Part shown: in pieces, positions 1 through 12,165 of the stretch | How positions within the stretch are numbered: position 1 is the stretch's first letter | Layout of the letters: the number at the start of each line of letters is the position of its first letter | Program-made: the position numbers and the translations under genes | Assembly: GCF_001949145.1 (NCBI RefSeq) | Contig: NW_019091418.1 | Location: 1,155,269 to 1,219,268 of the forward strand | DNA from: Acanthaster planci | Lineage: Eukaryota; Echinodermata; Asteroidea; Valvatida; Acanthasteridae | Direction of reading: 5' to 3' | Length of the DNA stretch: 64,000 nucleotides | The notes under the pieces: generated by a model | The model's input: only the letters and a program-made list of their open reading frames with translations | Told to the model about the DNA's origin: nothing | The model's database searches: none

Positions 1-190
1 ATAGAACATTTTTCCTGCACCTTTTTATTCTCCCGATACTCGATCTTCGTAGCGGATTTAATTTCTGTGGCACACTTGGCAACGTTTTACCAAAGAAACA
101 CAGCATCCTATTATGTACAGAGCCTCACCCACAGGAACATCTAATCTCTCTCAAGCGCTGTACTTTTGTCCTACTATTTTTTTTTGGCAG

Positions 191-377
191 ACGACTGGGT
201 GACGACTTGTCTCCTCATGCTACTCTTCCTCCTGGTCACCTTCCTGGTCCTGCTTATCATGGCCTATTTTACTGCCTGGGTAACGAGCGTTCGTCCCTCT
301 GCCATCAGTTCAAGGGTGACTTGAGCTATTGGTACATGAAAATCAAGCACTACTACCTGGGCATCGGAAAACACTGA
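191..377 (+). CDS. Probable terminal exon of an unrecognised upstream gene (partial)
   Basis: A strong polypyrimidine tract ending in ggcag precedes position 191. Two frames are open. One (codons from 193) encodes a very hydrophobic stretch with GC-rich third positions, like a transmembrane helix (DWVTTCLLMLLFLLVTFLVL and onward), and stops at 322-324. The other stops at 375-377 and ends in an aromatic, basic tail (SYWYMKIKHYYLGIGKH); its codon bias looks coding only in the second half. The coding signal therefore switches frame near 280-308, where a 29-nt GT...AG segment lies. I do not recognise the family. The product may be a membrane protein with a short C-terminal tail. The rest of the gene lies outside the window. 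Confidence 0.45.
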
Positions 378-3300
378 CTTCCTGATTGTTGCCTCCCTGT
401 AATAGATTGTAGGGCCGTGCCATATATTCAAATATGCAAATATTCATTTGATAGCCAAGTCATTGTAAAGTGATTGTTAAATAATCAAATTTTCATTCAG
501 TCTTGAATAATGAAATATTCATTTGATTCTTGAATAATTGAATATTCATTCGATGGGTGAATAGTTGATTTTCATTTGATTATATAACAGAGTACCGAAG
601 TGATACGTCATGGGCATATGGTTTCAGCACAAGTACCAACACCCATGCGTTCTTCATTTGGTTACACAATACACGTCCCAGTTTGAAGGACGTCACAGTT
701 TGGTACTCTACTGAAATATTTGATCATCAGATATTCTAATATTCATTTGAATGGTGAATAATCAAATTTTTTATTGATTTTAATATTTAGGAAGGGAGTA
801 ATGCTGCTGGATGAAAAGAAATAATAAGATGGACTTTCTTCTCTTTTGTTGATTCTTTCTTTAAATCATAGATTGCAATATAGTTTTTTGTGTGATATTG
901 TAACAACTGTTCTTGACTCAAGACCTACTTCCTCAACATTTAATATTCAGATATTCAGTCGTTAAAATTCTGCAAATGGGATTCCAAATTGTCCAAATTC
1001 ACACCTCCCTGTGAGGTTGTATTTAAAAACATTTTTTCAAGGGACATATAATGAATCTTAGGCATTTCCACCATCTATGAAAAATGGAAATCTCTGGTAT
1101 AAAATTTGCCCTACTTGATCATTTCTGATTGCAACTCAAGTACTTTAAGTTCAAGTTACTTTCTTTCCAGGAAAAGTTCGGTCTCATACTATGCTTCCTG
1201 CTTGTGTAAATACAAAGATCATTTACCAATGAAATTCGTGGCCAAAATTTAGTGATTCAAAGGTTTTTTTGCTGTGCACCTTTAGAGATTGTGTGCAATG
1301 AGCTGCAATTTTTAGGTGAGATTTTTATTTCCATTTTTCCGTGCAGTTGTTTCCGTCCAGTTTTTTTACTGCCTTAAGTCGTTTGTTATGTACATATTTT
1401 GAAGTTTGTATTTACATTTTCCGTCCACTTTACACTGTGACAGAATTATGATCAGTTTTTTCATTATATCAAATTAATTGCAAGAAAATGTCTGAAAATA
1501 TTTTCAGAATACTCAGAAAGTAGTTAGAATAGGCCTAATACCCTCACTCACATATACTGTATCTTGATTGGTCGAGAGTTAGTCACATGGTATTTGCTAG
1601 TTTTCGCGCTGACAAATAAATAACTGCCAACTTTGGGTAGCCTCAAGTGAGCTACTAAGATAAGTTTTAAGTCAGCAGTCTTTTTGAGCGTACACGTGGG
1701 TTTGGGTTAGATCAAGCCTGCAAACTCAAGAGCCTTATAACAGTGTTACCTGAAATGTGGACTCGTTGAAATCCGGTTTCCTTATCATGCGTCGGTCACG
1801 GTATTCATCTGTTCTGTTTGGGGAAAGGTTCAGTGCTCTACCAGCAGTGCCTTAAAAGCTCGCCCCTGTCGTAGTTCACCTCACAAAATAAAAAGAAGGC
1901 TGTGATCTGTCGTGATGTGTCGTCTTTTTTCTCCAGGTTTAATCAACAATGCGCAAGAACTATTGGTAATCAGAAAAGATCACCTGTTCGTTTTTTTTTC
2001 ATTGAAGGAAATAAATTGTCTGAAATCACTGCGCTTCAAGTCAGTTGGCTTTCCTTATTGCGGCCAATAACTCAAACACAAAGTGCGAAGGTTATTGCGC
2101 TGTGGGGTGGATTTTTGTGCGAGGCAGGAAGCAGAATGGTCAACGTGAGGAAAAGTTTAAATGAAAACACTAAGAGAAGACAAAAGTGTTGGATCCCAGC
2201 CACGCTTTGAATTGGATTTTTACGTAAAATTCACTTGTAACTTGTGAACAGAGGAGAAACGTGGCGAATAGGCAAATTACAAGCATACCCAACAAAAACA
2301 GTAGGCGCTCGTTTATACAGTTCTTGGCCTCAGTGCGAAATAAAAGACAAGTGCTGCTTCCTAAACCATGTATAATCTTAGTTTGGTTCTTATTTTAATT
2401 ACATTAATCTCAGATTTAGAGCGCAAAAAAAAAGAAAAAGAAAAACACCATTTGAAGGGTTTTTGCAGATCGCAAAATGTCGTTTTTCGCTCAAGTCTTC
2501 GCTCTTTGTCGGCGAAATAATTAAAAACAAAATTGGGTGGGGACTTACGGAGAACCTAAGTTTTCAGTACAGTAATGTTACCTTCTGATGTTGAAATATT
2601 AATGGCATCCATACCAAATGATCGTTATTGAAAAATGAGTGCACAAAAAGTGGTATACGAACTCTTCTGGTTTGTCCAGCGTATTGTAGTTTTTTGTATG
2701 GGGTAACTTACAGCACCACGCATGGGGCGACATGGACTCTGTTTTGTAACCGTTTTGAGAGTTTGTTTCTCAACTTTGGTCGACCTCTGTTGTGAAATCA
2801 GTGAAAACTACACAAATGATTAAAAAGCATGAATTAGCTAATCAAAAGAGAAGCTTGGGATTTTATTAGAAGCATTTGCACGAACAAATTTAGATTTTGG
2901 GAATGTCTGGCTACAACACTACTTCGATGGTTTATTTAAGTCGCAATAATATCTCAACGTATTTGGGCAAAACAAAATACGTGTATATGTAATGCTAATC
3001 GTTTTACAGTTTTCTATAATGAAGTCCATTATGCAGAGCATTATGGGCCGTTTACCCCTACAAGAGGGTCCTTTTTACCCCCATACGTGTAAAACGGACC
3101 AGTGATTTAAAATTCTAAGTTTGCTTGTTACCAAGGCAATGTTTTCTAAACCATGCAGCAAATACAGTTATGTTTAACACCCCTTTTTTTCTTGCCGGAT
3201 TGTGAAGAATTTTCTGAGGGAATGTACCGATGATACACTAGAACATCGCCCATACAGTGTCATATGCATGTCGGCATCCCCCCACCCCGATTTTCAAATT

Positions 3301-4354
3301 TCTTTGGCCGGGTAAGTCATTCCCCAATCTTTCTCCGTCCCCAAACCTCAATCCCATTTGCGGTATAAATTTACGCCACTGATGCTGACGAAATAAAGAT
3401 AGAAAAGGGAGAAATCTGTTCATAAAGATAGCTAAGTTGATCTGCCTTAATAGAGGAGGAGACGTTCTAATTGAGAGACAGCTCCAAATGTTTGCATCAT
3501 CGACTATAAAACCGAGAGGGTATACTCGATTTTGGAGATAGGAAACTTCAGCCTCATAAGTAGCATTTTATTCATACTCACGATTTGGTACCATGAAAAA
3601 CAGAAGAGATTAGTCATAGCATTTGAACATTTCAAGACAAACACTAATTTCTTAAATCCTTTTGAACAAGAGAGCAATTTCAGACGCAAAAATAAACAGC
3701 CCAGGATTTGTCCAGCAGCTCTTTTTAAGCGGTTTGCTGCGCATGTCGGTACCGTATACAGACGTAATCGAGGGAACAGGCTTTAAACGAGTGCCAAAGC
3801 TGTTTATGGGGTGAAGTATCCACCGACTTCAGTGTAGTAAGCCCAACTCGTTCCATCAACGACCTCATTTTTTTTTCAATAGAATGACATAATCTTGTAT
3901 ATTAATAAATATTTGCAGTGAACGCGTTTGGGTGATCCTATGCAGCCATTTTCGGCTAAATCTTGATTGCCTTCCTCCATGATTGTCTAAAAGTACCTTT
4001 GGCCCACGAACCAATACCTTTTGAAAACACTCGAAGATCCTTATCGAAAAGGCAACGAGTTGGTGTTGATATTATGAACAATGAAAGTTTGTTTTAAACG
4101 GACCCTTGCCCATAAAACGTGGCACATCATAAGATAATTCACCGTCCTATAGCTGGGTCTGCATTGCTGAGTCAACCGGGGCGCTTTTAGGGCTGAACTA
4201 TAGATCGAGATTAATGCGCTGGCCCATTGCCGCAAATACGTTGCGAAGCCTTAATGCGTATCGGAGTTTTCACAGCCCTGTGACGGCGTTAGCAGCTTCG
4301 GTTGGGGAAAATAACTGAAATCCTGGTCTACTTTGGGCGTTGAAATAAAACACG
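378..4354. other. Spacer upstream of the transporter gene
   Basis: Apart from the AT-rich repeat at 420-790, I see no exon with convincing splice sites and codon bias. Short open frames here (for example 1902-2210) have no family features. The promoter and any non-coding first exon of the downstream transporter probably lie here, but I cannot place a start site. Confidence 0.5.
420..790. repeat. Degenerate AT-rich repeat with ATTCATTTGAT-like units
   Basis: The words ATTCATTTGAT, GAATAATTGAA and close variants recur many times in direct and inverted order. The array is irregular and interrupted near 590-710, so it looks like decayed minisatellite or low-complexity DNA. Confidence 0.5.
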
Positions 4355-7300
4355 ATGAAACTGGACGAAATCATCCCACTCCTCGGCAACTTTGGCCGCT
4401 ACCAGTTCGTGATGATATGCTACCTGGGTCTCTTCAATATTATCGGTTGCTTCACGTCTCTGGGCAACGTGTTCTACTCGGCTGGGACCGACCACTGGTG
4501 TAAGGTCTTGCCCAATGAGAACTGCTCCAGCTGGGTGGAGTTCCAAGACAACTGCACCGACGTGAAGAAAACCATCCTCCTTCCCCCAGCCGAGAGGAAT
4601 GAAAGTCAGTACCCTCACTCCAATTGCAAGCAGTGGAACTTGCCAGTCGGCTACACGTTTAATCCGTACGTGCCGCTCGACGAAACACCGGGTTTCAACA
4701 ACACCCTAGTCGACTGCACGGAAGGATGGGAGTTCGACACCTCACAGTACAAAATCACCACCATTTCAGAGGTAGGCTTAGGAAGATGTGTTTATTAAAG
4801 TTGGGCATCCTGAGCGAAGCCCCCAAGATTGGTTTAATTTCTACAAAGGTTGACGAAAAGGGACACACTTCTTGTAGTGTGGGTAGCGAAGATGCATGCA
4901 AACGTTTAGGCCTACTTCAGTGCATTTGAATAATCGACAGACACTGTCTTACTCTATGTGCCTTAAAAATCCTGGTATCATTATGAGAGACAGAAATGAG
5001 AATAATGGTGACACCTTTAAAGATTAACTAAAATCCGCAACATCACTCTACTTGCATCTGATTAAGTCTGCAGAGAGACCCTAGGGAGTGATTGTACACA
5101 CACGTAAACAGGCAAATGGCTGACCAATTAACGGCTAGGAAAATTAAAGCGAGAATTTGAAAAATAGCAGGATTAATGTTGTTTGCATTTCATGGAACTT
5201 TCCCCTTACTATTTGAAGTTCGGCTTGGTGTGTGATCAAGAGAGTCTACCCAGTCTAGCACAGTCTATCTACTTTGCCGGCTTTCTTGTCGGGTCGTTTG
5301 TTGGTGGTGCATTTTCTGATTGGTAAGCTCAAACAAAGAAAATGTTTACATTCATATTCAGTTAATCCCGGTCAATTTGTCCCTGGCAATAATAAATGCC
5401 TGCGGTGGTGATGAGGAGGATCCTGATGACGTCAGTGATGAAACCAATAGCCTCGCTATAAAGTCTTGAAGAGAGAACGACAGGAGTGCAGATGACGTGA
5501 AACATTGGTTACTTTTTTAAGTGAGAGTTTGAAGGAATCATTCATATAGAAAATCCTACAAGTAAACAATGGATAAATAAAAAAATGTACATGTACTGAC
5601 TGACTTATCACTGTGCACACATGTGGCCTAAGTGGGACGATTTTTTTGGGCGGGGGGTCTCCCGAGATGGCAGTCACCACATTCGGTGCAGCTGGGCCCG
5701 CTGAGTTTATAATTTTCCAAGTTTTCGAACAGTATCGAGCGAAACGTTGATCATTCATGGGATAAAGATATAGGGAATTTTCATTTAAATTAAATACCTC
5801 TGTTGCAAATGAAATTAATTGGGTGCACGTAAAACGGCCTGTAAGATTCCTAACACAGCAGTCCACCTTGAATAAGAGTTGAGTCTCTCGGTGAGGCCCT
5901 ACCAAACAAGTAAAATGTAGGCAGCGTTGCTACTCTTTAAAAATTTTCTGAAGACCTTGGGAATTTAGGCAAGACCTTAGGAACTTGGTTTTTTTTTTCT
6001 AAATTTCACGAAATCTTTACATTTTTTTCCAACTTGACATGTTAGATCAATGATTGTATTAGCCTTAGTTATTCCTTCAATATTTTAGTTTCCCAAGGAA
6101 CATATCTACAAATCTTATTCTGCTGTTATAAAAATAGAAGGAAGTTAATGGCGCTGCTTTTTGGTTTTGCCAATCACTGAGCGATATTGCCTGCAACCTG
6201 GGTATAATAATAATTTGTGCCAGATTACGACGGAAAATTTATCTTTGGTCCACAAGTGGTGGTCACTCGAACTTGCCCTAATTTTGTATACCTGTGCTTG
6301 CATATTCTCTGTACAAATTACGCTGAGGCGTGCCACGTTTCTGATCAAATGGATTGATTCCACCATCATTGGTACTATATTGGGGATCTTGGAAAAGTCC
6401 AGGTAATTTTACTGCCGTCATCTTGGGATTTTCAAATTCGATGAGTGGCTGCATATGGCGGTACGTGGGCTCAAATGGCGTCCAACTCTCGATCTCCGCT
6501 CGGGTGCACTCCAGTTGGTATTACTAGAAATCAGTGGGAAGAAAAGACAGCTCGCCAGCGGGCTTTGGCTGGGGCCGAATAGTTAGCTAATGGGTGTCTG
6601 TTGAAGTTTTCAATCCAAACAAACAAAACATTAAAGACATAAAGAAAAACCACTTTCTTTCCTTTTCCTAAGGATTGGTCGCAAGAAGGTCGTAATCATT
6701 GGCCAGTTATTATGGGTGACTTGCCTTGTAGCTACAACGTTTTCTGTTAACATCTACATGTACATGGCGCTACGATTCATTACTGGGTTCGGGAATTTAG
6801 CTGCTTACGTGAGCTTATACGTACTAGGTAAGAAATTGCTTCATTGCGGCTACTTGATCTTCTCAACACACCCAATTCAGTGTCGTATAATGTTGCCATT
6901 GTTTTATGGAATTGAATGAACCAGCACACCCAATTCAGTGTCGTATAATGTTGCCATTGTTTTATGGAATTGAATGAACCAGCACTCGAGAAAAGATGCT
7001 ACCCCCTTTCAGGGGGTGAACTTTCTTCAACGGAAAATAATTTGGCAGTCGTTGGGGATCCATCCCCCTCCCCTGACACAAGATCTGGACATACTACCAG
7101 TCAAATTTTACTCCTTCAGTTGTTAACGTACAGCTGGGTTGTCCAACTGCGTAGAAGCCCCTTCTCTGAAACAATAACGAACGGTTTTGATTACAGCTGG
7201 TTCTATAATAGAGGTTTTATATTCCATGTCGTGCAAATTACTTTACCATCCTGAATTTGTTCATTCCCTAGATTAAAGGTTACCTTTGCCTACATGTACT

Positions 7301-10300
7301 TGTGCATTTTTAGTAACATACATGTATATAGCTGTTCTTCCCCAAGTAAGCTACTGTGCATCTTGATGTGCCAGTCTAGGTTTGTACATACACAGCTTGG
7401 GAAAACGATCTTTCCAGACATTCTTAATATTGCAACCATGGATATAATTTCTATCCATTCCAATTAATCTCTTTCAGTTTTGGAAGTTGTGGGCAAGTCA
7501 TGGCGAACGGCGGTGACCATGATCGTCGGCATGCTATACGCAGTCGGGTACTTTTTCATTGCAACTGCGGCCATGTATCTCAGGGAATGGCGCTCTCTGT
7601 CGCTGACTCTCTCTGTCACATCAGTGACTTTGTTCGTGCCAATGATGTAAGTTTTGATTATACGGTAATAGTAATAGGTTGTGCCCGAATTACTTGGCTG
7701 AGGCTACAATTTACACACGAGTCTAGTCTATGATAGTGGGACTGAGTCGTGTGTAATTTCAAGCCGCAGCCAAGTGATTCGGACGTAGCTTAATAGGCCT
7801 ATGTGCTTGGCTGGTCTTAAATGAGAATGGAGGCGACTAATGCCCAACCCGCAGGGAGGGCATTATCAGGGTTCTGTCTCCTCAGCCGTTCTTAAACGTT
7901 AGTTTAAGACCGGCCAAGCACAAATGTATTCCCATTTATAAACACTTGTTTTAGTCAGAGTCAAAAGAAGGCAATATGCGATGGATTACCAACGATTTTG
8001 TGACAGAATTTTACTTTAATTTTCCCAAACGTCCCGTTCATTTCATGGCATATTCCTCGTGCAAGTTGTCCAATTTCCTCATATGGACTTGGTGCGCGCC
8101 CGTCGAACAACGTGCACACAAACTCTTGACCAATCAGAATCGATTAAACGGTCTCGTATTCAGGTGCCAGCTCGTGATTTACGCAGCGGGCATTACCTTC
8201 TCAGAGGGCATTATCAAATGCTAATACACGGTCAAATTGTATGTTGTTGAATAGAGAGACTGACTGAGGTGTTTAGGAATTTGCTTTTATTAACTTAAGC
8301 AATTGAAATTTAAGTGAATGATAGACAAGAACGGAGCGAAAAAAGAATTCAATAGATTACTACAAGAAGAAGATAATTACATAAAACGGAGCCAATACGC
8401 GTAAAAAGACCCAACATGTCCAAAAGAAATTGTTGTGCATTTAAACGTATAACACAAAAGCTACGATGACTGTTGTATTCTTATAAAACATTTTTTATAA
8501 AGACGACTTAAAATCAAAGCTATGTTTGCTCCTCGCGCGTTATCAAATCACTGTTTCTCTGTGTAGATTCCTACAAGAGTCGATTAGATGGTTGGTTTCT
8601 AAGGGCAGGATCGATGAGGCCGAAGCAGTCGTTCGGAGGGTGGCCAGATTCAACAAGAGGACTTTGCCGGATGTGCTATTCGATAAAGAGGACATCGCGA
8701 AAGAAATGGTATGGGATGTTTCAATAATTAAATCGAGAGTACTGAGTGGCTAGGTTCGGATCGAGGGGGGCAATTAGCCGTTGAGGCGTTTGCAGTGATT
8801 TTGTATTTCCCTTTCTTACAGTCTGATGCAATTCATTTTCTATTTTCTTTTAAAGGAAACAAAGAAGTCATTGATCCCTCCCTCAGCCATTGATCTGTAT
8901 AAAACGCCCAACATGGCCGTCAAGACGCTTAATATGCAGTATAACTGGTGAGTAAAAGAGACCAGTCAATGTTGTACGAGTCACTGGTTAAAAAGGTTCC
9001 TTTTTCCTGCTCCATAGGGACACATAAAGTTTCTCCAACTGATAAGTTTTCGAGACAGCTTGAAACTCAGTCAGTTTCAACTTTGAAGATGATGTTTTCT
9101 TTTGACATTTAGGGGTTTTTTGGACCAAATTCTTAGGATTTTTGGGAAGAGGAAGGAAAGTTGAACTGAATCTGTGTAATTTTGGAAACTGTTGGGCAAT
9201 TTCAGTGGGATAAATTGCCTTATTTCTGTCTTGTTCGCGTACTAGCGTCAGAGTTGACCATCTATTGGAAAGACTTCGCCAGAGTTTGATCATATGGTGG
9301 ATACTTTGACCAATTGTGTTGGGCAATGATTAAATTCATGTTGTGCGAGCCCGGTGCTGTTTCAGGAATAATTCCTATGAATTGGTCAATATAAATGTGG
9401 AAAGTTTTTTATACAATTCTTGCTGCAGGTTTGTCAACAGTTTGGTGTACTTCGGGCTGTCACAGAGCACTGGCGATCTCGGCGTGGACGACTACTGGGC
9501 CTTCTTCGTGTCTGGAGCCGTGGAAATCCCGGCCCTGGTCTACGCCACCTTCGGCGTGGAATGGATTGGTCGCAAATGGAACACGGGGGTGCTGGAGTTG
9601 ATCGGCGGCGCAGCCTGCTTGGCAACTATCTTCATCCGTAAAATACAATTGATATATTTCCGAGGGTCCAACGCGAGTATCCGAATCCTCCTCGATTCTG
9701 TCGTGAACTATACACAGTTTTATTACAGAATGTTTGTACTTGTAGTCTTTGAAAGGGTGGGAACCGGTCCTTCCTTGCGTTCCCTTGTCTGAGGGCGCAT
9801 ACTATACCCAGCCAACACTGGAGTCATGGCCCAAAGGTGGCCCAGATATGGCAGGATCAGGCGGAAACGGTTGGCCCAAGCCGGCTTGCCACAGCTGGCC
9901 CAACTCTTGCCAGGGCCGACTGCTGCCGGGACTGAGCCAGGTCAGTTATTGCTCACCCGGGCTGGATCTCGGCCAGATGTGAAATGTCAGTGGTGGCCCA
10001 GAGCTGGCAGCTGGTTGGCCCAGAGCTGGTTCATTTCATTTCAGCTCGGCTAATATGCCACTATTTGCTGTGTTCACGTTTGTTACTTACGAGTACTGAC
10101 GATATGACGAGGCAACAGAATTTCCCAATGTTTGGCCCTCTAACATTCCTTGCAGAACTCTATGTCCACCCAATTCAAACACTAATTCACTACCCATTGA
10201 GTGCCGTTCAGTAATTTGGTTTGCTCGGACACTTCAATATCCCAAATCGTGAAAGAAAGACCATTTGAGACCTAAAATAATGTTGACTCTATGAAATGAC

Positions 10301-12165
10301 AACTTAAACGTGGTCCAATATTAAGTGATGATTTCTCCTTTTCATGGTCATGTAGTTCCATTTGGTAAAGGACAAGGATGTTGTCTCACTGGATGTCTCA
10401 GCTGCTGACGACTTATCTCACCAATTTTCTGTCCCCCATGCAGCCGTTGGTATTTGGAGGACCGTCGTGTCCATGATTGGGAAGTTCTGTATCTCCGCCA
10501 CATTCAGCATCATATATCTCTACTCGACAGAACTGTTTCCCACACCCGTTCGGTAAATACTCCTTAAGCCTGTGGTTTCCATAAGGTTGTAACAACCGTC
10601 GACACGACACAAGATGTCAAAATGAACGGAGAGTCGTTGACAGAATGGCGTCATTCGACAGAAGGTTAAGTGAAACAAAATGGCTTGCGGAACTCCAAAA
10701 ATGTTCATAGGAATTTTTTTTTTGGTAGTGATATGGAACGCCGTTGCTATCTGTGTTAGTATCTATCGTCGGCTTCGTTAATTTCACCACTTTGTCGGAC
10801 AGTTTCGCCGTTCCATTCAATGATTTCAGCATTCCATTCACCAATTTCATCATTCCTGTTGATTTGGTAATTTCACAGCCCAGAAGTGCGATTTTGCTAT
10901 TGATCAAGCAGTCAATTAATTCCCCAACGGCACAAGTACATTTCGTAAAATTAAGAACCACAGAATTAAAAATGGTCCCCTAAGTGTGTATTACCGGAGA
11001 CTTTTCGTTCATGGTATCTGCATCTCTGATTCACAAGTTAAATCCCCTCTTGGCCTTTTTATTCACGATATAATTTGTCATACAAGTACCCGTAAATATA
11101 CTTCATCCAACAGGGCTGTTGGACTGGGGCTGTGTTCCGTCGCAGCTCGAGTCGGCGGGATTCTCTCTCCTATCATCCTGCTCCTGAGGAACCTCGTGTC
11201 CGATCTGCCGCTCATCATTTTCGGCTCCTGTGCCCTTGTGGCAGGGATTTTGGCGCTCTTCTTGCCGGAAACGCGTGGCCAGCCGCTGCCTCAGACGCTG
11301 AAAGAAGGCGAAGAAATTGGAAGGTGGGTGGTTTGTTGCTGTTGCTCGAATCGTTTTCACTAATTCATGGGATAGGATCACGCGCAGCAAAGAAAAAAAA
11401 CTGATGATCCTGGAGGGGATTCCCGAAATGTTCTATTTCTGTAAGCTTTATAAGGTGATTTTTATAAACAATGGAGCTGTTTTCCAAATCTTCATTTCAA
11501 CTTGTGAATGGTTGATGACCACATTTTCAGTGCCGAGTAAGGTCAAAGCTGGTAAATGTTCAGTTGGTACATTTCTCTCCATTGGCTTGTCAATAATGAA
11601 TAGACTGATCGCGCCCATAAGGTCACGTGACCCATAGTGGGTTAAAAAAAACCCCAAAATATGGCGTCCTCCTTTAGCAAAATAAAGCTGACGGTCGGTA
11701 CAGTACAGTACTAGGCTACACCAAAACTCAGATTTAGCTTCAGTAAATATCACTTAAGAATACTTTGGTATTGGAAGACACCATGTTTATCGATGTTTGA
11801 TAACCACCATAGGTCGCGTGACTTAGCAGGCGCAATCGGTCTATTGATGACTTAATTTAACCCACAATATATTGTTTATGTAGAAGAAAATAGTGCGTTT
11901 AAGTTGCCGTCAAGTTTCGGAGGACAGTTTATTTTGTTTCGATTGTTTACAAAATTAGTTCAGAGGTCTGTTGACTTTGTGATACAGATGTCGCTGCATG
12001 GGTGACAACGCCTACGGAGAGTCCAGCATTGAACTTGACGATATGGATGTCAACGGAGAGGGCGTCTTTGCGATTTCCAACGCAGCTTTTGATCACGGAG
12101 AGAAGAAATATCGCGACTTCTCACAGCAATTCTCCAAAGGAATGCATGAGAGTTCGCATATGTAA
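4355..12165 (+). CDS. SLC22-family organic ion (organic cation-type) transporter, 10 exons, about 594 aa
   Basis: A predicted plasma-membrane, 12-helix MFS carrier for small organic ions. Exons: 4355-4771, 5219-5322, 6673-6827, 7478-7646, 8567-8708, 8856-8947, 9429-9637, 10444-10552, 11114-11323, 11988-12165; phases sum to 595 codons. The 104-, 155- and 109-bp exons are sizes typical of SLC22 genes. The start ATG has A at -3 and an in-frame TAA two codons upstream. The N-terminus (MKLDEIIPLLGNFGRYQ) is classic SLC22. It is followed by helix 1 and a Cys-rich extracellular loop with four N-glycosylation sequons (NCS, NCT, NES, NNT). Later signatures are SDWIGRKKVV after helix 2, ESIRWLVSKGR (family usually ESPRWL, so the Pro is lost), STELFPTPVR and FLPETRG. 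The C-terminus is acidic and cytosolic. Substrate cannot be predicted; it could equally be an OCTN-like or orphan invertebrate member. Confidence 0.93.
6867..6985. repeat. 58-bp tandem duplication in transporter intron 3
   Basis: Two near-perfect adjacent copies of a 58-bp unit begin at 6867 and 6925 (each containing cccaattcagtgtcgtataa). It lies 40 bp after the exon 3 donor and does not touch coding sequence. The near identity implies a recent duplication or an assembly duplication. Confidence 0.9.
7683..7785. mobile_element. Foldback (MITE-like) element in transporter intron 4
   Basis: The left arm (gcccgaattacttggctgag) is an imperfect inverted copy of the right arm ending in cagccaagtgattcggac. 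Arms are about 40 bp around a short loop. No coding capacity. A second, separate foldback follows at 7803. Confidence 0.65.
7803..7921. mobile_element. Second foldback element in transporter intron 4
   Basis: Terminal inverted repeats of 19 bp with one mismatch: gtgcttggctggtcttaaa at 7803-7821 and tttaagaccggccaagcac at 7903-7921. The total length of 119 bp and the lack of an ORF fit a MITE. I could not identify a clear target-site duplication. Confidence 0.7.
7965..8285 (+). mobile_element. Dispersed non-coding repeat, copy 1 (forward)
   Basis: About 300 bp of this intron-4 sequence reappears in reverse orientation near 59590-59940. Shared blocks include tttcccaaac, gcaagttgtcc, atggacttggtgcg, gaccaatc.gaatcgattaaac, ggtgccagc.cgtg, acgcagcgggcatta and aatacacggtcaaattg. 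Some open frames cross it, but similarity to the other copy is at the DNA level only, so I treat it as a non-autonomous mobile repeat. Confidence 0.75.
9825..10045. repeat. GC-rich degenerate repeat with TGGCCCA motif, transporter intron 7
   Basis: TGGCCCA occurs about six times with loosely similar surroundings (GCTGG, GGCAG). The block is clearly richer in GC than the intron around it. Frames open across it are low-complexity and unsupported by splice context. Confidence 0.55.

Noticed and set aside
1902-2210. 102-codon open frame upstream of the transporter
   Set aside because: No domain, no signal for splicing, mixed codon use and repeats nearby; most likely chance.
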